From an uncultured Chryseobacterium sp. (lineage in GTDB: Bacteria; Bacteroidota; Bacteroidia; Flavobacteriales; Weeksellaceae), in contig CAJYWN010000008.1 of NCBI GenBank assembly GCA_913778275.1, positions 1-64,000 of the forward strand: a DNA stretch of 64,000 nucleotides, given 5' to 3'. Below are positions 1 to 8,592 of this stretch, piece by piece. Each line of letters starts with the position of its first letter. The stretch's first letter is position 1. Position numbers and translations under genes: made by a program. The notes below the pieces were generated by a model, which made no database searches, was not told the origin of the DNA, and saw only the letters and a list, made by a program, of their open reading frames with translations.

Positions 1-2
1 TT

Positions 3-299
3 AAATACTTTGGCTTGGCCCCCCGGATTTACCAGTCGGGCAGGAAATCTTATTCACCGGGTAAATGCAGAACTTCCAAAACCCATATCCGCAGTCTTCT
101 TTATGTCTGTTCTTGGACAGCAATAAAACATAATGTACCTTGTAAAGAACTTTACCTTCGTTTACTGGGCAAAGGAAAACCTAAGAAGCTTGCCCTGATC
201 GCAGTTTGCAACAAACTTTTAAGAATTTGTTTCGGTGTGGTGAAAAACAAGACGGATTATCAAGCAGATTATCAAAAAAACTTGAAAATTTTAACTTAG
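3..299 (+). CDS. IS110-family transposase, C-terminal fragment (cut by left edge)
   Basis: The frame is open through the left edge, so only the last ~98 residues are present. They resemble the transposase IS116/IS110/IS902 C-terminal domain: a Gly-Leu-Ala-Pro segment, then SGRKSYSPGK, a helix with RSLLYVCSWTAIKHN, and KGKPKKLALIAVCNKLLR, which is very characteristic of the family. This domain carries the serine used with the N-terminal DEDD catalytic domain in IS110 recombination; the catalytic part lies outside the window. IS110 elements usually lack terminal inverted repeats, so the right end cannot be placed; it should lie between 300 and 447. Internal TTG or ATG codons are not meaningful starts here. 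Whether the whole element is intact cannot be judged. Confidence 0.8.
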   Translation, partial: KYFGLAPRIYQSGRKSYSPGKCRTSKTHIRSLLYVCSWTAIKHNVPCKELYLRLLGKGKPKKLALIAVCNKLLRICFGVVKNKTDYQADYQKNLKILT

Positions 300-414
300 A
301 TAATTTGCATATGAACATAGAACATCGGGGCTAGGGTTGCAGCTGCTTATTCACCAGTATGAAAATAACCTCACTTTGTAATTTCATAGGAACTGAAATT
401 ATTATCAATACTTT

Positions 415-441
415 GTTTAGATCCTTTCAGGATGACAAATT
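415..441. repeat. Dispersed 27-bp repeat with small hairpin, copy 1
   Basis: This 27-bp stretch recurs exactly at 38630-38656. It contains the inverted repeat ATCCT-TTC-AGGAT followed by GACAAATT. A looser relative is seen near 19850-19891. Here it sits just downstream of truC (minus strand) and next to the IS110 fragment. Confidence 0.75.
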
Positions 442-447
442 TGCATG

Positions 448-1143
448 TTAAGAGTAAGCACTCAAGTCAAAATTCAGAATCTCGCCTACCTTCCTGAATT
501 CTTCATCTATTGCAGCATTTAATGTAATTCTTTCATTAGAAACCGGATGATTAAATATCAGCTGATGCGCATGAAGTGTCATTTTATTAATCCCAAAAGT
601 CTGAAGCCACAATTTGTTCTGTTTATTGCAGCCGTGCTTCCGGCAGCCTAAAATAGGATGCAGAATATGTTTAAAATGCTTTCTCAGCTGATGGAATCTT
701 CCTGTTTCAGGGATTGCTTCCACCAGACAATATCTGGAAGTCTGATGTTTTAGAAAAGGCAAATCAATTTCCGAAATCTGCAAACGGCGGTAGTGCGTAA
801 TGGCATTTTGCTTCATTTCATTTTCATTAACCAGATCATAGTCAATGGTTTCCTCTTCTTTGGCCCAGCCGCGCAGAATGGCAATATATTTTTTCTCTAC
901 TTCTCTTGCAGCAAAACGGTCGCTCATCGTTTTAAGCGTTTCTTTATCTAAAGTAAACAAAAGAACACCGGAAGTTTTCCGGTCCAGACGATGTACCGGA
1001 TACACTTTCTGCCCGATCTGCTTTTTCAGCTCCTGAATCGCATAGGTATCTGCCTCTCCGGAATAAAAAGATTTATGAACCAATAATCCAGCGGGTTTAT
1101 TAATAGCAATAAGATGTTCGTCCTGATAAAGAATGTCTAACAT
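448..1143 (-). CDS. truC: RluA-family tRNA pseudouridine synthase, TruC-like
   Basis: A 231-residue RluA-family pseudouridine synthase. It has the catalytic-loop motif HRLDRKTSGVLLF (~52-64), whose Asp is the nucleophile of the family, and opens with ILYQDEHLIAINKPAGLLVH, the usual N-terminal strand. Length and the lack of an S4 domain fit TruC, which modifies U65 in the tRNA acceptor arm, better than RluC or RluD. ATG at 1143 gives the canonical N-terminus. It is divergent from glyS and has no operon partner on its strand. Family call is strong; the exact uridine target is inferred from overall resemblance. Confidence 0.85.
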   Translation of the reverse strand: MLDILYQDEHLIAINKPAGLLVHKSFYSGEADTYAIQELKKQIGQKVYPVHRLDRKTSGVLLFTLDKETLKTMSDRFAAREVEKKYIAILRGWAKEEETIDYDLVNENEMKQNAITHYRRLQISEIDLPFLKHQTSRYCLVEAIPETGRFHQLRKHFKHILHPILGCRKHGCNKQNKLWLQTFGINKMTLHAHQLIFNHPVSNERITLNAAIDEEFRKVGEILNFDLSAYS

Positions 1144-1211
1144 TCGGCAAAAGTAGAGAATTTCTATTAACCCTAACGGGTTTTAAAAACCTTGAAGGTT
1201 TAGTTTTTAAT

Positions 1212-1326
1212 AGTCCTGATTGAGCGGCATGTCTGAGCTCATTTTCGGGGATTTTGGGGGCGCGGCGAAGCCGCGCCCCCAAAATCCCCGAAAATAGCGA
1301 GTAGCGAAAGCAGGTTCCCGACTCCT
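1212..1326 (+). repeat. Palindromic interspersed element, copy A (25-bp perfect GC-rich stem)
   Basis: The core is a perfect 25-bp inverted repeat, 1242-1266 with 1270-1294, and a 3-nt GAA loop. It is flanked by GATTGAGCGGCAT on the left and AGCGAGTAGCGAAAGCAGG...GACTCCT on the right. The flanks match, imperfectly, three other intergenic elements in this window (4231-4297, 19573-19678, 53404-53481), while the cores differ. It lies between the divergent truC and glyS genes, so it is not needed as a terminator. Confidence 0.7.
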
Positions 1327-1369
1327 GAAATTCTGTATTATAAAAACTTCTAACTTCCCGGTTTTTCAC

Positions 1370-1377
1370 TATTTTTG
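1370..1377 (+). promoter_or_regulatory. glyS -7 promoter box TATTTTTG
   Basis: Matches the Bacteroidota -7 consensus TAnnTTTG and ends 22 bp before the glyS ATG. No convincing -33 TTG at the usual spacing was seen. Confidence 0.5.
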
Positions 1378-1399
1378 CAAATTCAGACGTTAAAAAATT

Positions 1400-2941
1400 A
1401 TGGCAAAGCAAGAAGATGTTTTCAAGAAAGTGATTTCTCACGCTAAAGAATATGGTTTTATTTTCCCTTCGAGTGAGATCTACGATGGTTTATCCGCTGT
1501 TTACGATTATGGGCAAAATGGTGCCGAACTTAAAAATAATATCAAGCAGTACTGGTGGAAAGCCATGGTACAGCTTAACGAAAATATTGTCGGCATTGAT
1601 TCTGCAATTCTGATGCACCCTACAACCTGGAAGGCATCGGGCCACGTAGACGCTTTCAACGATCCGTTGATTGACAATAAAGATTCTAAAAAACGTTTCA
1701 GAGCAGACGTTTTGGTGGAAGATTACTGCGCCAAAATTGAAGATAAAGAGAATAAGGAAATTGAAAAGGCAGCGAAAAGATTCGGGGAAGCTTTTGATAA
1801 AGATCAGTTTGTGGCCACCAATCCGAAAGTATTGGAATACAGAGCCAAAAGAGAGGCTATTCTTTCCAGACTGGCAAAATCACTTGAAAATGAAGACCTT
1901 GCAGATGTAAAAGCATTAATTGAAGAGCTGGAAATTGCTGATCCGGATACCGGTTCTAAAAACTGGACGGAGGTAAGACAATTCAACCTGATGTTCGGAA
2001 CCAAGCTGGGAGCTTCTGCGGACTCTGCGATGGACCTTTATCTAAGACCGGAAACCGCTCAGGGGATTTTCGTTAACTTTTTAAATGTACAGAAAACTTC
2101 ACGCCATAAGCTTCCTTTCGGTATTGCACAAATCGGTAAAGCATTCAGAAATGAGATTGTTGCAAGACAGTTTATTTTCAGAATGCGTGAATTTGAGCAG
2201 ATGGAAATGCAGTTCTTCGTGGCTCCGGGAACAGAACTGGAATTCTATGAACAGTGGAAGCAAAAACGACTCAGCTGGCATAAAGCCTTAGGTTTAGGAG
2301 ATGAAAACTACAGATTCCATGATCATGAGAAACTGGCACATTACGCGAATGCTGCTGCTGATATTGAATTTAATTTCCCGTTCGGATTCAAAGAGCTGGA
2401 AGGTATCCACTCACGAACAGATTTCGATTTAAAAGCACATGAAAAATTCTCAGGAAGAAAATTACAATTCTTCGATCCTGAAAGAAACGAAAATTATGTT
2501 CCGTATGTGGTGGAAACTTCGGTAGGTTTAGACCGGTTATTCCTTGCCTTATTCTCTCACTGTTTAAAGGACGAAACCCTGGAAGACGGTTCAGAGAGAA
2601 CGGTTTTATCGTTGCCTCCTGCGTTGGCACCGATTAAAGCAGCGATCCTTCCGTTGATGAAGAAAGATGGTTTAGCGGAATATGCGGAGAAAATTTTCAA
2701 CGACCTGAAATACGATTTCAATTTATTCTACGAAGAAAAAGATGCGATCGGAAAACGCTACAGAAGACAGGATGCCATCGGTACTCCTTATTGTATCACG
2801 ATAGACCACGATTCATTAACGGATCATACGGTGACCATCAGAGACAGAGACACGATGCAGCAGGAAAGAGTTCCTGTTTCAGAGTTGAGAAGAATCATTG
2901 ATGAAAAGACCAACTTCAGAAATTTACTTTCAAAAATATAG
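1400..2941 (+). CDS. glyS: Glycine--tRNA ligase (single-chain, homodimeric type)
   Basis: A 513-residue class II aminoacyl-tRNA synthetase that charges tRNA-Gly. The N-terminus has FPSSEIYDGLSAVYDYGQNG, diagnostic of the homodimeric GlyRS, with later LRPETAQGIF and FRNEIVARQFIFRMREFEQME (class II motif 2 region), VPYVVETSVGLDRLFLA (motif 3) and a C-terminal anticodon-binding domain from ~400. The length is normal for a bacterial enzyme of this type. ATG at 1400 gives a start directly before the conserved region and sits 22 bp after a -7 box. Monocistronic, followed by its own terminator. Confidence 0.97.
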   Translation: MAKQEDVFKKVISHAKEYGFIFPSSEIYDGLSAVYDYGQNGAELKNNIKQYWWKAMVQLNENIVGIDSAILMHPTTWKASGHVDAFNDPLIDNKDSKKRFRADVLVEDYCAKIEDKENKEIEKAAKRFGEAFDKDQFVATNPKVLEYRAKREAILSRLAKSLENEDLADVKALIEELEIADPDTGSKNWTEVRQFNLMFGTKLGASADSAMDLYLRPETAQGIFVNFLNVQKTSRHKLPFGIAQIGKAFRNEIVARQFIFRMREFEQMEMQFFVAPGTELEFYEQWKQKRLSWHKALGLGDENYRFHDHEKLAHYANAAADIEFNFPFGFKELEGIHSRTDFDLKAHEKFSGRKLQFFDPERNENYVPYVVETSVGLDRLFLALFSHCLKDETLEDGSERTVLSLPPALAPIKAAILPLMKKDGLAEYAEKIFNDLKYDFNLFYEEKDAIGKRYRRQDAIGTPYCITIDHDSLTDHTVTIRDRDTMQQERVPVSELRRIIDEKTNFRNLLSKI

Positions 2942-2944
2942 ATT

Positions 2945-2970
2945 AAAAGCCTTGAGAAATCAGGGCTTTT
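2945..2970 (+). terminator. glyS intrinsic terminator
   Basis: An 11-bp stem (one G-T wobble), AAAAGCCTTGA with TCAGGGCTTTT, a 4-nt loop and a T run, starting 3 nt after the glyS stop. Confidence 0.8.
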
Positions 2971-3013
2971 TTGTAAAAAAAGGTCATTTCTTCTGATGTT
3001 TTCAAATTTAGCT

Positions 3014-3021
3014 TACATTTG
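3014..3021 (+). promoter_or_regulatory. -7 promoter box TACATTTG before the serine hydrolase
   Basis: Matches TAnnTTTG and ends 17 bp before the ATG at 3039. Confidence 0.5.
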
Positions 3022-3038
3022 TTTTAAGATCTATTGAT

Positions 3039-4175
3039 ATGACCATTCTTATCTATTTTGTTACATTCATTGTAATTGCCGCGGTGCTTTTTTATCTTTT
3101 CGGATACAGCTATCTGTTCAGCGGAATATCAAAAACCTACCTGAAAGGAAAAATGAGTGCCCATATTGATGACGGAAAGTTTTTCTCCCATAACGTAATT
3201 GCTGCCGGAAATCCTATTCCATGGGAAAAAGATCCGGAATACAATACAACTTCATTACCGAAAAATATCGTTGAAGATCTTAGCCATTCTAACACCGCTT
3301 CTTTTCTTGTAATAAAAAACGGTAAACTCATTCACGAGCAATACTGGAACGGCTACAATGAGCGGTCAAAGACCAATTCTTTCTCGATGGCAAAAGCCGT
3401 TACGGTAATGCTCCTGGGAAAGGCGATTGAAGAAGGAAAAATCAGCAGTTTGGATGATCGTTTTGCCGATTATTTCCGGGAATTTAAAAACAAAGAATTT
3501 GCGGAACAGCTGACGCTTAAAAATCTGGCACAGATGGAATCCGGACTGAACTGGGAAGAAGACTATAAAAACCCTTTTTTACCGAACGCCAAAGCCTATT
3601 ACGGAAGAAGCCTCATAAAAGCTACTTTTTCAAGAAAATTTAAGCAACATCCGGGAGAAAGATTTGAATATCAGAGCGGTTCTACCCAATTGTTGGGTTT
3701 TGCTGTGAGAAAAGCAATAAACCAGCCTCTTGCAAGCTATTTATCGGAAAAAATATGGACTCCGATTGGAATGGAACAAAATGCAGAATGGAGCACCGAC
3801 GAAAGCGGAATGGAAAAAACGTATTGCTGCATTCACGCTTCTACAAGAGATTTTGCAAAGCTCGGTCAGATGTTCCTGAATGACGGAAAAGCAGGAGACC
3901 AACAAATCCTGAATCTTGATTTTATTAACCAGATGCGTGCCCCAACAGAAAAATCTGATGAGATCTACGGAATGGGATTCTGGATCAATTACGATAATCC
4001 GATTAAACATTATTATTTTTTAGGTTTGCAGGGACAATACATCATCATGGTTCCTGAGCATAATATGGTTATCGTAAGAACAGGAAGTTTCAACAATCTT
4101 CCAAAAAGTGACCGGGGAAGACCGGATCAGGTAAGATTTCTGGTGAACGAAACGGTAAGTTTATTTACCAAATAA
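3039..4175 (+). CDS. Membrane-anchored serine hydrolase, beta-lactamase class C / PBP-like
   Basis: A 378-residue protein with an N-terminal membrane segment (~2-22) without a clear cleavage site, then a periplasmic beta-lactamase-fold domain. The SxxK motif is Ser116-Met-Ala-Lys119 and a YxS motif follows at Tyr211-Gln-Ser213. The family includes class C beta-lactamases, DD-peptidases and esterases acting on beta-lactams, peptidoglycan peptides or small esters; the sequence does not decide among these. Signature order and spacing suggest it is catalytically intact. It stands alone after the glyS terminator with its own -7 box. Confidence 0.85.
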   Translation: MTILIYFVTFIVIAAVLFYLFGYSYLFSGISKTYLKGKMSAHIDDGKFFSHNVIAAGNPIPWEKDPEYNTTSLPKNIVEDLSHSNTASFLVIKNGKLIHEQYWNGYNERSKTNSFSMAKAVTVMLLGKAIEEGKISSLDDRFADYFREFKNKEFAEQLTLKNLAQMESGLNWEEDYKNPFLPNAKAYYGRSLIKATFSRKFKQHPGERFEYQSGSTQLLGFAVRKAINQPLASYLSEKIWTPIGMEQNAEWSTDESGMEKTYCCIHASTRDFAKLGQMFLNDGKAGDQQILNLDFINQMRAPTEKSDEIYGMGFWINYDNPIKHYYFLGLQGQYIIMVPEHNMVIVRTGSFNNLPKSDRGRPDQVRFLVNETVSLFTK

Positions 4176-4230
4176 TGAATCTGAAATTACTTTTAACCTA
4201 AAATGTTTTTATTGAAAAGCGGCTTTCAAT

Positions 4231-4297
4231 TAGCCCCGATTGCAATGAAAATCCTTTTTGCAAAAAAGATTGTAATGGAAAGCGGGAAACAGCTCCT
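4231..4297 (+). repeat. Palindromic interspersed element, copy B (minimal core)
   Basis: Starts TAGCCCCGATTGCAATG and ends GGAAAGCGGGAAACAGCTCC. The core is only ATCCTTTTT-GC-AAAAAAGAT, a short imperfect hairpin. Both ends align with elements A, C and D. It lies between the convergent serine hydrolase and dnaE2 genes, where it may serve as a bidirectional terminator. Confidence 0.7.
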
Positions 4298-4313
4298 ATA
4301 AAACTTCGGTAGC

Positions 4314-7300
4314 TTAGCTAAATTTTCTTGACAATGCAATCTCATGAGCCTGAGGATAAGGTTCGCGGGAGGTCATGCTCACATCTTCCCTGATCTGCCG
4401 ATGGATATCATATTGCTTTTCTTTGTCGTACGAATATCTGGGATCCGGAATCATCGGCATTTTTGCCATTTTGTGAATGGTAATGGTGGGAAAATGATAA
4501 TCCACCTCCACGATTCCAAGCAACAAATAACAGCCGCCTCCCTGAAAGTCATACTGTTTCAGGCTGTCTGGAAAATGTGCGGTATCGAAATAGTCCCCGT
4601 TGCTGTCGATCCAGGTTCCGAAATACATTTGTCCTTTCTTTGTTGGAACATGTTTTCTGGCAATTAAATAAGCCAGCATTTTTACCTGTTTTTTATGATA
4701 CTGCAAAAGATCTTTTACGAAAACCGAACCCCTGTATTTTGTTTTCAGTAAATCGAAAGGGCTGCATGAAACCGGAAACCCGATCAGTTCAATTTCATCA
4801 AAAGCATCTTCAAAATTTTCTCTCTTCAATTCGGGAAGCCTGAATTCCTGAACAGGTTCTTCAATCAGCATCAGTCCCCTGTTTTCAGGCTTAAAATTAA
4901 CCAGCAGCATTCTTGCTTGCACCAACAGCTCATTTTTCTGTTTTCCCGTAAATCTGAATGCGCCGATGAAAATCAGAATCTGAATGGTTTCAATACCGGT
5001 CGGAATGCGTTTAATGAAGTCTTCCAAAGATCTGTAATTTCCGTTTCTATCCCGCTCTTCAACGATTGCATGAGCAATTCTTGTCTCCAATCCTTCTAAA
5101 AGCATGAGTCCCAAAAAGATATCCCTTCCTCTTAAAGTAGTCTGAAACTCACTTGAATTCACACAGGGAACCTGAATATTTCCTCCCGACATTTTGGCTT
5201 CGTGGATATACACTTCCGTACGGTAAAACCCTCCCTGGTTATTGATTACGGAAACCATAAATTCCAGAGGATAATATACTTTCAGATACAGGCTTTGATA
5301 GCTCTCTACTGCATAAGAAGCCGAATGCGCCTTGCAGAAAGAATATCCTGCAAAAGACCTGATCTGCCGGAATGCTTCAGCAGTAAGCGCTTCAGAATGC
5401 CCCTGTTTCTTACATGAGTTAAAAAAATTGGTTTTTACTTCATTCAGTTTTTCAATGGACCGTTCTTTTCCGCTCATAGCACGCCTCAGGATATCTCCAC
5501 CGGCATGAGTAAGGCCTCCGAAATACTGCGCTATTTTGATGACATCTTCCTGATACACCATAATTCCATATGTTTCTTTTAAATTTTCTTCAAACACCGG
5601 ATGGAAATATTCAAACTGATCCGGATGGTTATGCCTGAAAATATATTCGCGCATCATACCACTTTGTGCGACTCCCGGTCTGATGATTGAGGAAGCCGCG
5701 ACCAATGTTCTGTAATTGTCACATTTTAATCTTCTTAGAAGTCCGCGCATGGCCGGAGATTCTATATAGAAACAGCCAATTGTTTTTCCTGCCGCTAAAA
5801 ATTCATTGGATTTTTTTTCATCTTTGGAAAGTTTTGTATTGCGTATATCAACATCAATTCTCCGTGTTTTCCTGATGAGATCTACGGTATCTTTTATCGT
5901 TCCCAGACCTCTTTGGGATAGAATATCAAATTTTTCCAGCTTTATATCTTCCGCCACATTCATATCGAACTGAACAATCGGAAATCCCTTAGGAGGCATT
6001 TCGAGTGCAGAGTAATTGGTGATGGGTTCTTCCGAGATCAAAATTCCGCAGGCATGCATGCTTCGCTGGTTGGGAAATTTCTCCATCAGCCTAACATATT
6101 TATGAATAGTCTGAACAACAGAATTGGTCTCATGAGCTTCCATAGGCTTTTTCGTTAATTCATCCAGCTCATCTTTAGGCAGCCCAAAAATTTTCCCGAC
6201 TTCCCGGAATCTTGATTTGTATTTGAATTCTACATTCGTTCCGCAGAAAGCGACGTGATCTTTTCCGTATTTTTTAAAGATATATTCGAGAATCACATCT
6301 CTGTTTTGCCAGCTCCAGTCTACATCAAAATCCGGAGGGCTTTTTCTGTTGAGGTTTAGAAATCTTTCAAAATACAGATCAAGCTCCAAAGGACAGATAT
6401 CGGTAATCCCGATACAGTAGCTGACAATAGAATTGGCCCCGCTTCCTCGTCCTACATGCATGAATCCCATTCTGTTGCTGTATCGTACAATATCCCAGGT
6501 AATGAGAAAATAAGAACAGAAATTAAGCTCATCAATTACTGCCAGCTCTTTATCTACTCTTATTTTCGCGGTTTCATGATTTTTCCCATAACGTTTTTCC
6601 AATCCCAAATAGGCTAATCTTTTCAAAAGCTTAACATCAGATTGCTTGGACTTGGTATAAAATTGTTTGTTTCTTACTTTTTCGAAATCGAATTCAAAAC
6701 TGCATTTATTGATAAGACCTTTTGTATTCTCTATAATTTCAGGATATCTTTCAAAGCCGCGCAAAATCAAATGTTCTGATGCAAAATATTCTGATCCTTT
6801 ACAAATATCCTGATCCGTTAATTTTGATAATAGCGTATTATTATCAATAGCCCTTAAAATTTTATGGAGATTATACTGTTTTTTAGTACTGAAAGTAACG
6901 GGATGCAGAATAACCATTTTCGGAATCAGCACTTTAAGCTCGGGACGAATCAGGAGATTGAGTTCTTCTTCCCGAATCCCGATATATTCATTTTCTTTTA
7001 ATTCCAAAGGAATATGATCTATGGGATACACTACAAATACATTTTTAAATGCAGGTGCTCTTTCGGAGAGTTCAGCTCCCTGGCAATTGTAATCCGTTAA
7101 AACTTTATTCACTTCACCAATTCCTGAAAATACTCTTGCAATGGCAATATACAGCAGCCTATTTTCTTTTCTGATTTCTATACCGGCAACAGGCTTAATT
7201 CCAGCATTTTCGCATTCCTTTTTAAAATCATAAATAGCAGTAATCGTATTAATATCCGTAATCACCAGTTCTTTAATGCCCAGACTACGTGCTTCTTCCA

Positions 7301-7364
7301 CCAACTCTTTTACAGAAAGGGTTCCGTACCGAAGGCTGTGAAAAGAATGACAATTCAGAAACAT
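4314..7364 (-). CDS. dnaE2: DnaE2/ImuC-type error-prone DNA polymerase III alpha subunit
   Basis: A 1016-residue C-family DNA polymerase. The palm aspartates are in PPDFDVD, with the third in KFDIL; AGGDILRRAMSGK and GYSFCKAHSASYA are typical of the fingers. Three points favour DnaE2 over replicative DnaE: the ~1000-residue length; INNQGGFY followed by VPCVNSS, which matches DnaE2 rather than DnaE1; and co-location with a Y-family polymerase. The N-terminal PHP domain has lost metal ligands (LNCHSFHS and TDINT where HxH and TDHN are expected), so proofreading-type PHP activity is unlikely. It starts 17 nt after the upstream polymerase gene, so the two should be co-transcribed and used in damage-induced translesion synthesis. 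Confidence 0.88.
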   Translation of the reverse strand: MFLNCHSFHSLRYGTLSVKELVEEARSLGIKELVITDINTITAIYDFKKECENAGIKPVAGIEIRKENRLLYIAIARVFSGIGEVNKVLTDYNCQGAELSERAPAFKNVFVVYPIDHIPLELKENEYIGIREEELNLLIRPELKVLIPKMVILHPVTFSTKKQYNLHKILRAIDNNTLLSKLTDQDICKGSEYFASEHLILRGFERYPEIIENTKGLINKCSFEFDFEKVRNKQFYTKSKQSDVKLLKRLAYLGLEKRYGKNHETAKIRVDKELAVIDELNFCSYFLITWDIVRYSNRMGFMHVGRGSGANSIVSYCIGITDICPLELDLYFERFLNLNRKSPPDFDVDWSWQNRDVILEYIFKKYGKDHVAFCGTNVEFKYKSRFREVGKIFGLPKDELDELTKKPMEAHETNSVVQTIHKYVRLMEKFPNQRSMHACGILISEEPITNYSALEMPPKGFPIVQFDMNVAEDIKLEKFDILSQRGLGTIKDTVDLIRKTRRIDVDIRNTKLSKDEKKSNEFLAAGKTIGCFYIESPAMRGLLRRLKCDNYRTLVAASSIIRPGVAQSGMMREYIFRHNHPDQFEYFHPVFEENLKETYGIMVYQEDVIKIAQYFGGLTHAGGDILRRAMSGKERSIEKLNEVKTNFFNSCKKQGHSEALTAEAFRQIRSFAGYSFCKAHSASYAVESYQSLYLKVYYPLEFMVSVINNQGGFYRTEVYIHEAKMSGGNIQVPCVNSSEFQTTLRGRDIFLGLMLLEGLETRIAHAIVEERDRNGNYRSLEDFIKRIPTGIETIQILIFIGAFRFTGKQKNELLVQARMLLVNFKPENRGLMLIEEPVQEFRLPELKRENFEDAFDEIELIGFPVSCSPFDLLKTKYRGSVFVKDLLQYHKKQVKMLAYLIARKHVPTKKGQMYFGTWIDSNGDYFDTAHFPDSLKQYDFQGGGCYLLLGIVEVDYHFPTITIHKMAKMPMIPDPRYSYDKEKQYDIHRQIREDVSMTSREPYPQAHEIALSRKFS

Positions 7365-7381
7365 TATTGAAAGAATTTAAA

Positions 7382-8530
7382 TTATTTCCCAAAATCAAAA
7401 CCGGATGCTCTTCCTACAGCATCGGCTCCAAAACGATTCTTAAGATAATCCATCGTTTGATATAAATTCATCTGTTCTTCCGTATCTTCAAACAGATTCA
7501 TCTGATGGTTACCATGCACAAGTCCGGTAAACCGCAATCCAACCAACCTCAGTCTCATTCTTCTCGTATATACCTGATTAAAAAGTTCCAATGCTACTCT
7601 CGAAAGCGTATGATCTGCTGAAGTATAAGCTACTTTATGCTGTTTTGTTTCCGTATCAAAATTGGCATAACGGATTTTTACCACCACGGTTGAAGTCAGC
7701 CATTTCTCCTGTCTTAGCTGATAAGCCAATTGCTCAGCCATTCCTGATATAAGCCTCCTGAGCTCTAACATATCCATGGTATCATTGGTAAATGTTCTTT
7801 CCGTTGAAATCGATTTTCTCTCAGAATATGGCACAACAGGATTATCATCAATCCCGTTTGCTTTTTTCCACAGTTCTTTTCCATTGAGTCCTATCATCTG
7901 CTGAAGCACCAGTACCGGCATTTCGGACAACGTTTCAATGGTACGGATTCCAATCCTTGATAATAATTGAAAAGTCTTATCACCAACCATCGGAATCTTT
8001 TTAATGGACAGAGGATTTAAAAAAGGTTTAATTTCAGATTCTTTTATTTGCAGGCTTCCGACAGGTTTTGATTCTCCTGTTCCAATCTTTGAGACGGTTT
8101 TATTAGTTGACAAGGCAAAACTGATGGGGAGCCCGGTTTCTTTCTTAACTGCCGCAACAATTTCCTGCGTCCATTGATAACATCCGAAAAATTTATCCAT
8201 TCCGGAAAGATCAAGATAAAATTCATCGATGCTCGCTTTTTCCATCACCGGAACTTTTTCCTGAATAATTTCAGTCACCATGTGCGAAAGATTGGAGTAC
8301 AGCTCATAATCTCCTCTGATAATCTTTGCATCCGGACATAAACGGAGAGCCATCCGGATCGGCATTGCAGAACGAACCCCGAATTTTCTTGCTTCATAGG
8401 AACATGATGCGACAACTCCACGATCTCCCCCTCCGATGATCAACGGAATATTTTTGAGCTGGTCATTATTACGCCTCTCACAGGATACAAAAAATGCATC
8501 CAGATCCATATGTACAATCGAACGGTTCAC
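7382..8530 (-). CDS. dinB: Y-family DNA polymerase (DinB/Pol IV-like)
   Basis: A 382-residue translesion polymerase. It shows VHMDLDAFFVSCE at the N-terminus, SYEARKFGVRSAMP, and ASIDEFYLD, so the catalytic Asp and Asp-Glu pair are present. That argues for an active DinB-like enzyme rather than a catalytically dead ImuB. The C-terminus has a clamp-binding-like motif QMNLF (~343-347) and a near copy QMNLY ten residues later. GTG at 8530 is preferred because the first ATG (8509) would remove the first beta strand; a -7 box ends only a few bases upstream, so the start is not certain. It is divergent from the S24 regulator and heads the dinB-dnaE2 pair. Confidence 0.9.
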   Translation of the reverse strand: MNRSIVHMDLDAFFVSCERRNNDQLKNIPLIIGGGDRGVVASCSYEARKFGVRSAMPIRMALRLCPDAKIIRGDYELYSNLSHMVTEIIQEKVPVMEKASIDEFYLDLSGMDKFFGCYQWTQEIVAAVKKETGLPISFALSTNKTVSKIGTGESKPVGSLQIKESEIKPFLNPLSIKKIPMVGDKTFQLLSRIGIRTIETLSEMPVLVLQQMIGLNGKELWKKANGIDDNPVVPYSERKSISTERTFTNDTMDMLELRRLISGMAEQLAYQLRQEKWLTSTVVVKIRYANFDTETKQHKVAYTSADHTLSRVALELFNQVYTRRMRLRLVGLRFTGLVHGNHQMNLFEDTEEQMNLYQTMDYLKNRFGADAVGRASGFDFGK

Positions 8531-8534
8531 GTTA

Positions 8535-8542
8535 CAAAATTA
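8535..8542 (-). promoter_or_regulatory. Minus-strand -7 box TAATTTTG for dinB-dnaE2
   Basis: Matches TAnnTTTG on the minus strand, 4 bp upstream of the GTG at 8530. This implies an almost leaderless transcript, or a later start. A TTTGTCCCAA site lies just upstream of it. Confidence 0.45.
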
Positions 8543-8549
8543 GAGACTA

Positions 8550-8592
8550 TTTGTCCCAAAATAACTATATTTGCTGGTACAATTTGTCCCAA
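8550..8592. promoter_or_regulatory. Shared divergent control region with two TTTGTCCCAA sites
   Basis: Two copies of TTTGTCCCAA, at 8550-8559 and 8583-8592, flank the plus-strand -7 box TATATTTG at 8566-8573. The second overlaps the A of the S24 gene ATG. A 33-bp start-to-start spacing (about three helical turns) with sites on both sides of the promoter is what an autorepressor of the S24 type would use. That the S24 protein binds here is inferred. Confidence 0.55.

Noticed and set aside
1100..1441. 113-codon minus-strand frame over the glyS leader
   Set aside because: It runs through the palindromic element and into glyS; codon use and lack of homology suggest a chance frame.
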